23,499 bases of DNA from SYOC01 sp050185455 (lineage in GTDB: Bacteria > Desulfobacterota > Binatia > Bin18): the NCBI GenBank assembly GCA_050185455.1, contig JBFWZL010000019.1, positions 1 to 23,499 of the forward strand, in the 5' to 3' direction. Position 1 is the stretch's first letter; every line of letters begins with the position of its first letter. Positions 1 to 7,758 of the stretch are shown piece by piece. Both the position numbers and the translations under genes were made by a program. The notes beneath the pieces are model-generated. The model saw nothing but the letters and a program-made list of their open reading frames with translations. It searched no databases and was not told where the DNA came from.

Positions 1-2733
1 GAGGCCCTTTCTCGGATGGTGCGTGAGCAGGTTGATCCACGGCCCACGGAAGGCACTGACAGGGAAGAAATTATGGCGCAGGTGTTCCTTGATGCCGAAG
101 TAAAGGTCAACGTCGATGGATGAGCGGCCATAGGGTTCCGCGCGTAGATATTCCTCGGTGGCGAGGAAGGCATCCAGTGCGATGGAGATCAAGAGGTCCG
201 GCAGATCGCGTGCGGCGGGCATACCGTCGAGGCCCGCAAGGAGGATGTCGCGGAATTCCTCGGCGACGGGATCGCGGCGGCGCCCTTCCTTGATCCGCCC
301 GCGCAGGACGGCTTCGAAACGCGTGGGGTCGGCCTTCGGGATCTTAGCAATCACCTTCAGAATGCGTTGGCGCGTGTCTCCTCCCCTGTAGTGGTCAAAG
401 CGCGGGAGGAGCCAATGGGCAATGCCGGCAACATGTTCGGCCCCGTCGATGTCCGGTGCCCACCAGCTGACGCCGCGCACAGCATCCTCAATCAATGCTA
501 GGAGCAGCGGTGCGTCTTCCGGCACGAAGCTGCCGATGTTGCGGTGGACCAGTCCCACTACGGTTGCCCAGACCGGGCCTTCCGGCACACTCAGGATCGA
601 GCTATGGCCGCGCACGCCAGTAAGCCACGTGGGCGACGTTACACACGCAACGCGCAGGAGGTGGATGACCCGTTTGAGGATGGCGCGGTCATTGGCAAGC
701 AGCTCCGCCTCGTGCCGCGTCAGGAATTCTGACGCCGACGGTGCCTTGAGCAGCGAGACCAACGTGTCGTCCCGGAACTGGGCGGGCACGTCGGCCTGTG
801 CGATGGCCGCGCTGAACAGCCGGTCCGCTGCGGGTGCGTCGCGGTCGACCAGTTCGGCAACCCACTTCCGGTACGAGCGGCGCACTGCAGGATGCGGCCC
901 TATCGCTGACGACAATGCCCTGAACGCCGTCTCATCCGTGAGGTGCTGTTCCTCGATCCATTGCAGGATGGCCCAGTCCTCGAGGACGTCGTGCGCCGTC
1001 GCCACGAGCAAAGCATTGGCGTCGGGCGACACAACGAGGGAGTCCCGTTTGAGGAGGGCGATGGCTGCGGCATTGAGTCCCGTAGCTGGCACGTAATCCG
1101 ACAGGGCACGCGCCCTGCGCACCGCCAGCTCCTGCAAAGCCACTTCGCGCTGGCGCGGCATGCCGTCGGCCGGATTCTGGTCCGCGCGCACGATCTGCCG
1201 CCAGAAGACGGCGCGGAAATCGCGCTCGTTCTCCGGAAGCGGACGTCCCGCATCCCACGGAATCTGCAATGCCTTGTCGATGAAGTACGGGTTGCGCAGG
1301 ATCTCGCGCAGGGCGGGGTTGGCGAGTGGCACTGCCAGCGACGGAAAGGCGGCCTGGATCTCCTGCAACTCGGTGTCGTCAAGCGGCGGAACTTCGATGA
1401 CCGCGTAATCAATCCCCGCCGCATGGAGAAAGCTGGCCTGTACCTGCTCCACGGAATAGTCGCGGCAGGTCATGAGGATACCGAGGCCGTCGTCGCCCTG
1501 GGCAAGCGTCATGAGGTCGCTGAACGCGTCGCGCGTCGGTTTCTCAAGCAGGCGTTCGACGCTCTCGATCACGAGCACCTTGCGGCCCTGTGCGCCGAGG
1601 ATGGCCTTAAGCTCTGTGGCGCGCGCCGGAATCTGGCTGTTGTGGAGTGTTTCGTCGATGTGGGCGACGGCGAATTCCTCGACCCGGAACCCGAAAGCGA
1701 AGAATTCGCGGGAGAGAAAGGCTACCGCTTCCTTGCCGATGACGGATTTGCCGCTGCCGGCCGGCCCTGTTATCAGGACGACCTGCTTCGCCTCGATGGC
1801 CGCAAGCACCCTCTGGACGATGCCGGCACGACGCAGGTGAAAGGCCGGGCCGATCGTCGTGCGGATCTTCCGCAGAACGAATTCCGTGTGGTTCTTCAGT
1901 GCCGTCAGTACGCGCTGCTCGTTCGCGCCCACCTCGCCGTACGCCTGGACGAGAGCGGCTGGAAGGTCCGCGCGTTTCAGGCTCCGCGCGGCCGGTCCGG
2001 CCTCGCCGGCAAAGGCCAAGAGAGCGTCCCACGCAGACGTTGCGCTGGCGACGGGATCTGGATCGGTAGACTTGAGGGCGAGCAGCGTCTTGATGTGCGC
2101 CTCGGTCTGGCGGGTGGAGGTGTGCAGGTCGAGGCTCAGGACGTGCAGCACGCGCAGGAAGGGCCACAGGTCTTTGGCGATGACGGGCGTTCCTTCCAGT
2201 GCGCTGACGATGTGGCATAGCTCGTTGCACTGATGGACGGACTTCTTCGAGATGAAACCGTCGAGGGACAGCCGACTTTCGAACTCCTCGCCGTCAGCCG
2301 CGCCTCTGGCGCAGTCGAGCAGCCCGACGAAATTCTCGAGGAGTGTGTTCGTGCCGCGCAGCGTCACTAGAATAAAGCGGTCGTGCTGGGCATTGAAAGG
2401 GTCGGCCTTCTTGAAATCCTTCCAGAAATCGCCAATGGCCTTCTTGCATTCGTCGTCGGCAGCACTGATGGTGAAGCTGCGTTTCACCTGTCCGACGAGT
2501 CGCGCAGTCGTCGGGCCTGCACGCGCGCAGACGACTAGGACATCGTCCGTATTGAAGCCGAGATGCTCGGTCTGGAAATGGACTTCGGTAACGCCGGCAT
2601 CTGTCAGGATCGGCGGGATACTACGGACGAGCAGCTGAGCTAGCCAGTACGCTGCGACGTGCTGCTCGAAGAATACGCCCTCACCACCGGTGGAAACCGG
2701 ACTTGAAACTCGCTTCTGGCTTGATCTATTCAT
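1..2733 (-). CDS. Avs-like large STAND/P-loop NTPase with N-terminal QxK nuclease domain (3' end outside window)
   Basis: The minus-strand frame read from the ATG at 2733 stays open for 911 codons to the window edge; I checked each triplet. A GGTGGA stretch lies just upstream of the ATG. The N-terminus carries a GGEGVFFEQHVAAYWLAQLL stretch, then a DD pair (residues 63-64) and a QVK motif (Q82, K84). This matches the PD-(D/E)xK nuclease layout of Cap4/DUF4297-type domains, with QxK in place of ExK. A Walker A motif GPAGSGKS lies at 323-330, and a Walker B-like VLVIE ends at E390. The visible remainder, to residue 911, looks helical and matches nothing I recognise. Known families with this plan (Avs and other NACHT/STAND sensors) bind a phage protein, oligomerise and then cut DNA or another target. 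The nuclease-NTPase architecture is seen; the antiphage role is inferred. The C-terminal sensor part lies outside the window. Confidence 0.8.
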   Translation of the reverse strand, partial: MNRSSQKRVSSPVSTGGEGVFFEQHVAAYWLAQLLVRSIPPILTDAGVTEVHFQTEHLGFNTDDVLVVCARAGPTTARLVGQVKRSFTISAADDECKKAIGDFWKDFKKADPFNAQHDRFILVTLRGTNTLLENFVGLLDCARGAADGEEFESRLSLDGFISKKSVHQCNELCHIVSALEGTPVIAKDLWPFLRVLHVLSLDLHTSTRQTEAHIKTLLALKSTDPDPVASATSAWDALLAFAGEAGPAARSLKRADLPAALVQAYGEVGANEQRVLTALKNHTEFVLRKIRTTIGPAFHLRRAGIVQRVLAAIEAKQVVLITGPAGSGKSVIGKEAVAFLSREFFAFGFRVEEFAVAHIDETLHNSQIPARATELKAILGAQGRKVLVIESVERLLEKPTRDAFSDLMTLAQGDDGLGILMTCRDYSVEQVQASFLHAAGIDYAVIEVPPLDDTELQEIQAAFPSLAVPLANPALREILRNPYFIDKALQIPWDAGRPLPENERDFRAVFWRQIVRADQNPADGMPRQREVALQELAVRRARALSDYVPATGLNAAAIALLKRDSLVVSPDANALLVATAHDVLEDWAILQWIEEQHLTDETAFRALSSAIGPHPAVRRSYRKWVAELVDRDAPAADRLFSAAIAQADVPAQFRDDTLVSLLKAPSASEFLTRHEAELLANDRAILKRVIHLLRVACVTSPTWLTGVRGHSSILSVPEGPVWATVVGLVHRNIGSFVPEDAPLLLALIEDAVRGVSWWAPDIDGAEHVAGIAHWLLPRFDHYRGGDTRQRILKVIAKIPKADPTRFEAVLRGRIKEGRRRDPVAEEFRDILLAGLDGMPAARDLPDLLISIALDAFLATEEYLRAEPYGRSSIDVDLYFGIKEHLRHNFFPVSAFRGPWINLLTHHPRKGL

Positions 2734-2935
2734 GCAATCCACCAAATATTTTATTGTTTCGCTAGCCGGGGAAAGCCGTTAAAAACCTAGTGCGATGAAG
2801 ACCTCATGCGAGCGATTGCACAGCCCATCGGATGATTCCACGGATCAGGAAGAGTAGCAAGAACGATTGATTTCTCATTGAGTTGGCGGCACTCCTACTG
2901 GGAGTCTGGTCTGGGTCGATTGTTCGCGTTCATCT

Positions 2936-2950
2936 GACCGTAAAGTAGAC
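2936..2950 (+). repeat. Imperfect direct repeat, copy 1
   Basis: GACCGTAAAGTAGAC matches 3031-3045 (GACCGAAAAATAGAC) at 13 of 15 positions. The copies start 95 bp apart, in the gap upstream of traU. They could be binding sites or a fragment of a dispersed intergenic repeat. Confidence 0.45.
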
Positions 2951-3030
2951 ATTCACTAACTCCCTGGCATCAACGTCCGCTGACCACCAGTTACCTGCCT
3001 TTCACTGGTTGGTTGTCTAACGTCAGCAAA

Positions 3031-3045
3031 GACCGAAAAATAGAC
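3031..3045 (+). repeat. Imperfect direct repeat, copy 2
   Basis: This is the second copy of the 15-bp word at 2936-2950. Its first five bases, GACCG, also form a short inverted repeat with a CGGTC about 9 bp downstream, so this copy could fold into a small hairpin. Confidence 0.4.
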
Positions 3046-3180
3046 GGTCAAGATTTATCCTTGCCATGTCCGTACTTGGCCGGCTTGAGCAATTCAGTTC
3101 ACACGCCAGAACCTTATCCTAAAACCTCTTTGCGCCTGAAATAACGTTTTTTATTCCTCTCTGCACCACGGCTCCGCACG

Positions 3181-4194
3181 ATGGGCGTCATGAAGCGCCC
3201 GCTATACCATCAAGGCCTATTCATGTTAGGCCTGACCGTCCTGTTGACCTGCCTACCCACCCCACAGGTGTCGGCCGATCTGCCCTGCTATGGGCGTTTC
3301 CCCAACCCCTTCACCGACGTGTGCTGGAAGTGCGTGTTTCCGATCAGCATCGGGCCACTCAAGGTGAATTTCGGGATGGAGGATTCCGGGGATAGCGTTC
3401 CGCTGATCTGTACCTGCCCCGCCCCACCGCCAGTGTTTATCCGCATTGGATTTGGCGCCGGGTTTTGGGAGCCGGCCCGAGTTGCCGAGGTGGTGCGCAC
3501 GCCATTTTGCTCGCCCCTGCTGGGTGGCGTCACCCTAGGCTCGTTGGCCTCGCCCGCGGGCACCAATGCCAAGACTAGCGATCGAAAAGACGCCTTCTAC
3601 CACGTTCACTGGTACATCTATCCCCTGCTCTCCTGGATGAACCTGCTGACGGACATCACCTGCGTAAAACCGGAATCCTTCGACGTTCTATATCTCACCG
3701 AACTGGATCCGCTGTGGGAGGATGACGAACTCGCCTTCCTGATCAACCCGCAGGCGGCGCTGTTCGCGAACCCCATCGCTCAGGCCGCCTGCGCCGCCGA
3801 CTGCGTCGCGGCGACTACGGGATTTCCACTCGATCCGTTGTTCTGGTGTGCCGGCTGCCAGGGATCCATGTACCCCATCGATGGCAATATAAAACACCAC
3901 GAAGGCGGCGTGGACAGCTCCCTGCTGCTGGTCCAGCGCATGGCCTCCAAACTCCACCGCCAGATACTAGAGCTGGACACCTCGAGTCAAGCGGCGATGT
4001 GCCTGCCCTTGCCCCTGCCGATTCTGCGCAAGTCCCAATACAAGACGCAGATGCTGTATCCCATCCCCACACCGTTTACCGCGCAGCCGTTCGGCCGCGT
4101 GACCATCCCCTGGGCAGCGGGACACGAATTCCCGGTGCGCGGCGAGGACTGGGCCTATCTCGTCTGGAGGAAGAAAGTATGTTGCGCATTCTGA
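3181..4194 (+). CDS. traU: TraU, F-type conjugative pilus assembly protein
   Basis: The 337-residue protein is close to the roughly 330 residues of F TraU. It begins with a signal peptide: a basic start, the hydrophobic run LFMLGLTVLLTCL, and a likely cut after VSA. The mature start, LPCYGRFPNPFTDVCWKC, is the family hallmark. Many further cysteines suggest periplasmic disulfide bonds. TraU acts in the periplasm during pilus assembly and DNA transfer with TraW and TrbC. It is the first gene of the visible transfer block and its end overlaps trbC by 16 bp. Two starts are possible, ATG 3181 and ATG 3190, and neither has a clear ribosome binding site; the second puts the lysine-arginine pair nearer the N-terminus. 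traW, which usually precedes traU, is not here. Confidence 0.93.
   Translation: MGVMKRPLYHQGLFMLGLTVLLTCLPTPQVSADLPCYGRFPNPFTDVCWKCVFPISIGPLKVNFGMEDSGDSVPLICTCPAPPPVFIRIGFGAGFWEPARVAEVVRTPFCSPLLGGVTLGSLASPAGTNAKTSDRKDAFYHVHWYIYPLLSWMNLLTDITCVKPESFDVLYLTELDPLWEDDELAFLINPQAALFANPIAQAACAADCVAATTGFPLDPLFWCAGCQGSMYPIDGNIKHHEGGVDSSLLLVQRMASKLHRQILELDTSSQAAMCLPLPLPILRKSQYKTQMLYPIPTPFTAQPFGRVTIPWAAGHEFPVRGEDWAYLVWRKKVCCAF
4166..4170 (+). promoter_or_regulatory. Ribosome binding site deciding the trbC start
   Basis: GGAGG lies 8 bases before the ATG at 4179. It supports starting trbC there, inside the end of traU, rather than at ATGs farther upstream in the same frame that lie within traU coding sequence. 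Confidence 0.75.
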
Positions 4195-4982
4195 CCGCGA
4201 TGATGTCTATCGGATTTTGCCTGATGACGGCGCCGACGTTGCGAGCGGCGACTCCGACTCAGAATGATCTTAACGCTGCAACCACTCAGTCTCAGGACGC
4301 AGTCGAACAGGCAATGGATCTGAGCAAGGACGAGAATTTCAACCGGAAGATTCGATTCAACGGGGAACAGGACAGCGCGGACGCCCATCTTGCTAGCCAA
4401 GTCAAGGCTCCAGGTTCGGAAAACATGAGTGCGCCTGTTGTTGACGTAACGTCCCTGACGAAGGCACAGCACGATATCCGAGCGCTGCTCAGCAATCCGC
4501 AACTCAACGTTCCACAAGATTCACCCACCGAGGAGGGAAATCCACCTCCGGTAGTATTCATCTCCTTTTCCATGCCGGATGATTCCCTGCGCGCACTGCT
4601 GCGCGATGCCGTGGCTACGGGTTCACCGCTGGTGCTGCGCGGGATGGTGGATAACTCCATGAAGCGCACCATGGAGCGTATAGGTGAGCTGCTGAATGAC
4701 GGAACCTCCGGTAAGGATGGGGTGGGTGGTCCCGCCCCGTCGCTCGCTATCGATCCCACCCTGTTCGAACGCTTCGCGGTGGACAAGGTCCCGGCCTTTG
4801 TCCTCCCATTGGCTGCCGTTGCCCCCTGCACTCCCACCGGCTGCCCGGTTCCCGACCATCTGAAACTCGCAGGCGACGTGAGCCTTGCCTATGCCCTTAG
4901 CCTCATGGCACGGGAGGCGGCGGGAACCCCCTTGGGACACCGTGCCGAGCAGTGGCGTAAACGCCTGGAGGCGCAGCCATGA
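4179..4982 (+). CDS. trbC: TrbC, F-type pilus assembly protein
   Basis: This is a 267-residue exported protein. The start MLRILTAMMSIGFCLMTAPT is a signal peptide with a likely cut after LRA. The second half holds the family core, VVFISFSMPDDSLRALLRDA followed by LVLRGMVDN, and then VDKVPAFVLP, a thioredoxin-like arrangement. It is longer than F TrbC (about 212 residues) because of a low-complexity N-terminal stretch. TrbC works in the periplasm with TraW and TraU in pilus assembly; in several F-like systems TraW and TrbC are fused. The start is set by a GGAGG at 4166. The gene overlaps traU by 16 bp and traN by 4 bp (ATGA), so translation is probably coupled. Confidence 0.9.
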   Translation: MLRILTAMMSIGFCLMTAPTLRAATPTQNDLNAATTQSQDAVEQAMDLSKDENFNRKIRFNGEQDSADAHLASQVKAPGSENMSAPVVDVTSLTKAQHDIRALLSNPQLNVPQDSPTEEGNPPPVVFISFSMPDDSLRALLRDAVATGSPLVLRGMVDNSMKRTMERIGELLNDGTSGKDGVGGPAPSLAIDPTLFERFAVDKVPAFVLPLAAVAPCTPTGCPVPDHLKLAGDVSLAYALSLMAREAAGTPLGHRAEQWRKRLEAQP

Positions 4983-6952
4983 ACGGAACCCGTTTTGCCG
5001 TGCTGGCAGTGTTGTGTCTCGGTCTTCCCATCGGTTTGCCCGCGGCGGACCTGAGCCGCGACCAGGCCCTGCTGCTCGGTAAGGAACTCGGCACGAACAA
5101 CAACGCGAGCATCACCCATTCTGCGACCAACCCCGACCTCGGCGCCGTCCCCGGCTACCAGGGCACCGATGTGCCAGAGACCCAGTATTACGGCGCCGGG
5201 CTTGGCATCGAGGATGCCGCTCGCCAGGCCCTGCCCGACAGCCCCGTCGGCACCTATGTGCAGGACAGCGCCTTGAGTCGCCCGCTGTTTACCCTCGACC
5301 GGACTGACCCGATCGTCCAACGCGGCGATGCCATCGCGGCCGACCCACAGGCGCTGTTGGGTCAGCAACTCACGGGACAATACAGTGACTGCCTACCCGT
5401 CACGACGACCGTGGCCCCGGCTAGCTACACCGATGAGGTCTGCACAGCTTGGGGGCTGGACCAGTCCCTGAGTTGCCATAAGACGCTGAATCTCAGTTGC
5501 ACCCGTCCCATCGAATGCGATGCCGGCGGCATCAATCTGGATAGCGTCCAGAGCGATATGCTGTGGACCTACACCTACCCGACATTGACGATCGGTACGC
5601 TCAGCAACAATTACTGGAGCGGGTATTGTGCAGTGTTCGATCGCAGCACCACCTTCACCATTTCGGATATTAACAAGATCCAGGAATTCACCCTGATTCA
5701 GGCGGGGTTTGACGATTGGATCCGGCTCTCAGTCAACGACCATCCAGTGTACATCGGCCCCTACGGCGGGGACCGGCTGGAAATCGATACCTACGATCCC
5801 TTGGACACCGGGCTGTCAATTCAGAGAGTCCAGTATGGCCCCGCCAGTTTCGGCGCCTGCGAACTCAGTACGAGCTGGAACAAGATCCTCGACATCGACA
5901 TCAAGCCGTATCTACACACCGGCACCAACACCCTCGAGATGCGCGTGGTGGTAGCTGGCGCCTGGGAAGGCTGGGCCCGGTTCAAGGCCACCCAGTATTG
6001 TGACTGTCAATGGTCGGAAACCTGGGACAATGGCTGCAGCGCATTGGAGCAACAAGCCCAATCCAGCATGTGTGTCCAGCAGTCTCAGACCTGTGTCGAG
6101 CCGGCGGAGACCCGGGTAATCGACGGCATCCCGGTCACACGCGACTGCTGGCGGTATGACCTCGCCTATCAATGCGCCACGGGGGAGACCCGCGAGGAAC
6201 CTTATTGCCAGGAACTGCGGGATCGCGGTTGCAGCCAGATTGACTCGACCTGTGTGACCACCCTGCCGGACGGGAGTTGCTACGAATACCGTCAGACCTA
6301 CCGGTGCCCGCAAGGCAATGAAGTCTCTCAAACCGTGATGGACTGCGGCGGGCAGACCTTCTGTCTCGACGGCAACTGTTTCGATACCGGCTACACGCCG
6401 AATACAGACTTTGCGCTCGCGGCGAGTCATCTCAGCTCGCTTGAATCGGCGGTGCAGGATTTTGATACCACGAACATGGTGGTCTTCAAGGGTCAGGACC
6501 TGCGCTGTGACAAGACCGTCCTGGGCTACTCCAATTGCTGCAAAGACAGCGGCTGGGGGATCGACCTGTCGCTCGCACAATGCTCAGAGCAGGAGAAGAT
6601 CCTCGGTCAGCAACGGCAGGCCGGGCAATGTCATTTCATCGGTGATTACTGCAGTCACGATTCCCTGTTCGGCTGCCTGGCGCGCAAGAATACCTATTGC
6701 TGTTTCAACTCCAAGCTCGCCCGCATCATTCAGGAGCAGGGCCGGCCGCAACTCGGCCTCGGCTGGGGATCCCCCAAGAACCCGGATTGTCGAGGCCTCA
6801 CCCCCGAGGAGCTGACAAGCATCGACTTTTCGACCATCGATTTCAGCGAATTTTATGCCGACGCCTACGCCAATGCGGCCTCGGCCGACCGGCCGTCCGG
6901 AACGTCGATGCAGCAGATCATCGAGCAGCGCATCCAGGGCCTGCTGCCGTGA
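4979..6952 (+). CDS. traN: TraN, mating-pair stabilisation outer-membrane protein
   Basis: This is a 657-residue cysteine-rich exported protein, close in size to F TraN (about 602 residues). The signal peptide runs through FAVLAVLCLGLPIGLPAA. Dozens of cysteines cluster between about residues 135 and 600, including repeated C-x(n)-C blocks such as CADNCQ-like, CQELRDRGC and SNCCKDSGWG, as expected for a disulfide-bonded outer-membrane adhesin. F TraN contacts recipient surface proteins during mating, and its variable middle part sets recipient preference. The start ATG overlaps the trbC stop (ATGA at 4979-4982) and the stop overlaps the traF GTG start. The family call rests on cysteine pattern, length and position between trbC and traF. 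Confidence 0.9.
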   Translation: MNGTRFAVLAVLCLGLPIGLPAADLSRDQALLLGKELGTNNNASITHSATNPDLGAVPGYQGTDVPETQYYGAGLGIEDAARQALPDSPVGTYVQDSALSRPLFTLDRTDPIVQRGDAIAADPQALLGQQLTGQYSDCLPVTTTVAPASYTDEVCTAWGLDQSLSCHKTLNLSCTRPIECDAGGINLDSVQSDMLWTYTYPTLTIGTLSNNYWSGYCAVFDRSTTFTISDINKIQEFTLIQAGFDDWIRLSVNDHPVYIGPYGGDRLEIDTYDPLDTGLSIQRVQYGPASFGACELSTSWNKILDIDIKPYLHTGTNTLEMRVVVAGAWEGWARFKATQYCDCQWSETWDNGCSALEQQAQSSMCVQQSQTCVEPAETRVIDGIPVTRDCWRYDLAYQCATGETREEPYCQELRDRGCSQIDSTCVTTLPDGSCYEYRQTYRCPQGNEVSQTVMDCGGQTFCLDGNCFDTGYTPNTDFALAASHLSSLESAVQDFDTTNMVVFKGQDLRCDKTVLGYSNCCKDSGWGIDLSLAQCSEQEKILGQQRQAGQCHFIGDYCSHDSLFGCLARKNTYCCFNSKLARIIQEQGRPQLGLGWGSPKNPDCRGLTPEELTSIDFSTIDFSEFYADAYANAASADRPSGTSMQQIIEQRIQGLLP

Positions 6953-7758
6953 AGCCTTGGCCAGTGCTGGCGGGGCTTCTGGCCATCAACGGCGCCCAGG
7001 CGGATGAAACCGCCACCATGGTCTATTACCACCACCATGCCGAGGGGTGGTTCTGGTATCAGGACCCCGTACCGCCACAGACACCCGTAGAACCACCCGC
7101 CAAGCCGCCAGCGCCGGCCGATCCCCTGGAGATGATGACGGCGTTTCAGAAGCAAATCGAGGTTGCCAAGGCCCGCGCGATCCTCGAGCCCACCGACGAC
7201 AACGTGAAGGCCTACCTGCAGTTGAATCAGATGGCCATAAACCGCGCGGGCGAGTTCGCGCAGGCCTGGCAGCGGGTGGTATGGATCACGCCGGATCTCG
7301 ACACCCGCCTGAGCCATCCCGTCAACGACCAGGCCGTACAGGTCTTCAATGACGAAAAATTGCGCCGGGTCGATGAGTTCCTGGCCGATACGGCGCGCAC
7401 CCACGGATTGTTTTTCTTCTTCAAGGGTTCCTGCCCCTTCTGTCATCGCTTCGCCCCGGTGCTGAAGGCCTTTGCCGAGACCTATGGGTTTCGGATCGTT
7501 CCCATAAGCCTGGATGGGGGTACACTGCCTGACTTCCCCGCACCACGAAACAACGCCGACATCGCCGAGCGGCTGAACGTGGATACGGTGCCCGCCGTGT
7601 TCCTGGTGAATCCCAGGGACCGCAGTATCCATCCCGTCGCCTTCGGCTACGTCAGTGACTCGGAACTCAAGCAGCGCATCACCACCCTGATGAGCGGACA
7701 AGCGGCGAGTCCGCTGGTGCAGGCACAACTCCCGGGAGACTTAAATGGTGACGAGTAA
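6949..7758 (+). CDS. traF: TraF, periplasmic thioredoxin-fold pilus assembly protein, with CxxC
   Basis: I place the start at the GTG at 6949, which overlaps the traN stop (GTGA). It gives a short signal peptide, KPWPVLAGLLAINGAQA, and a 269-residue protein; longer in-frame starts lie inside traN. A proline-rich linker (about residues 39-58) is followed by a helical part and a C-terminal thioredoxin-like domain with FFFKGSCPFCHRFAP. The CPFC cysteines are residues 162 and 165. As I recall, F-plasmid TraF has the fold but lacks this redox pair, so this version may be an active disulfide oxidoreductase for its cysteine-rich neighbours TraU, TraN and TraH. It overlaps traH by 14 bp. Confidence 0.9.
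   Translation: MKPWPVLAGLLAINGAQADETATMVYYHHHAEGWFWYQDPVPPQTPVEPPAKPPAPADPLEMMTAFQKQIEVAKARAILEPTDDNVKAYLQLNQMAINRAGEFAQAWQRVVWITPDLDTRLSHPVNDQAVQVFNDEKLRRVDEFLADTARTHGLFFFFKGSCPFCHRFAPVLKAFAETYGFRIVPISLDGGTLPDFPAPRNNADIAERLNVDTVPAVFLVNPRDRSIHPVAFGYVSDSELKQRITTLMSGQAASPLVQAQLPGDLNGDE

Larger units (their letters stand above)
2734..3180. other. Non-coding gap between the Avs-like gene and traU
   Basis: I find no convincing gene in these 447 bases. The two flanking genes diverge, so promoters for both should lie here, but I see no good -35/-10 pair for either. The gap holds an imperfect 15-bp direct repeat (2936-2950 and 3031-3045) and a small inverted repeat, ACTCC at 2891-2895 with GGAGT at 2901-2905. 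The alternating GACCG..TAGAC and GTCCGCTGACC words recall degenerate intergenic repeats common in gammaproteobacteria; this is from memory and unchecked. Confidence 0.6.

Noticed and set aside
943..2220. Long plus-strand open frame of 425 codons
   Set aside because: It lies codon-for-codon opposite the Avs-like gene, its product is low-complexity and R/D/G-rich with no motif, and the minus frame carries nuclease and Walker motifs.
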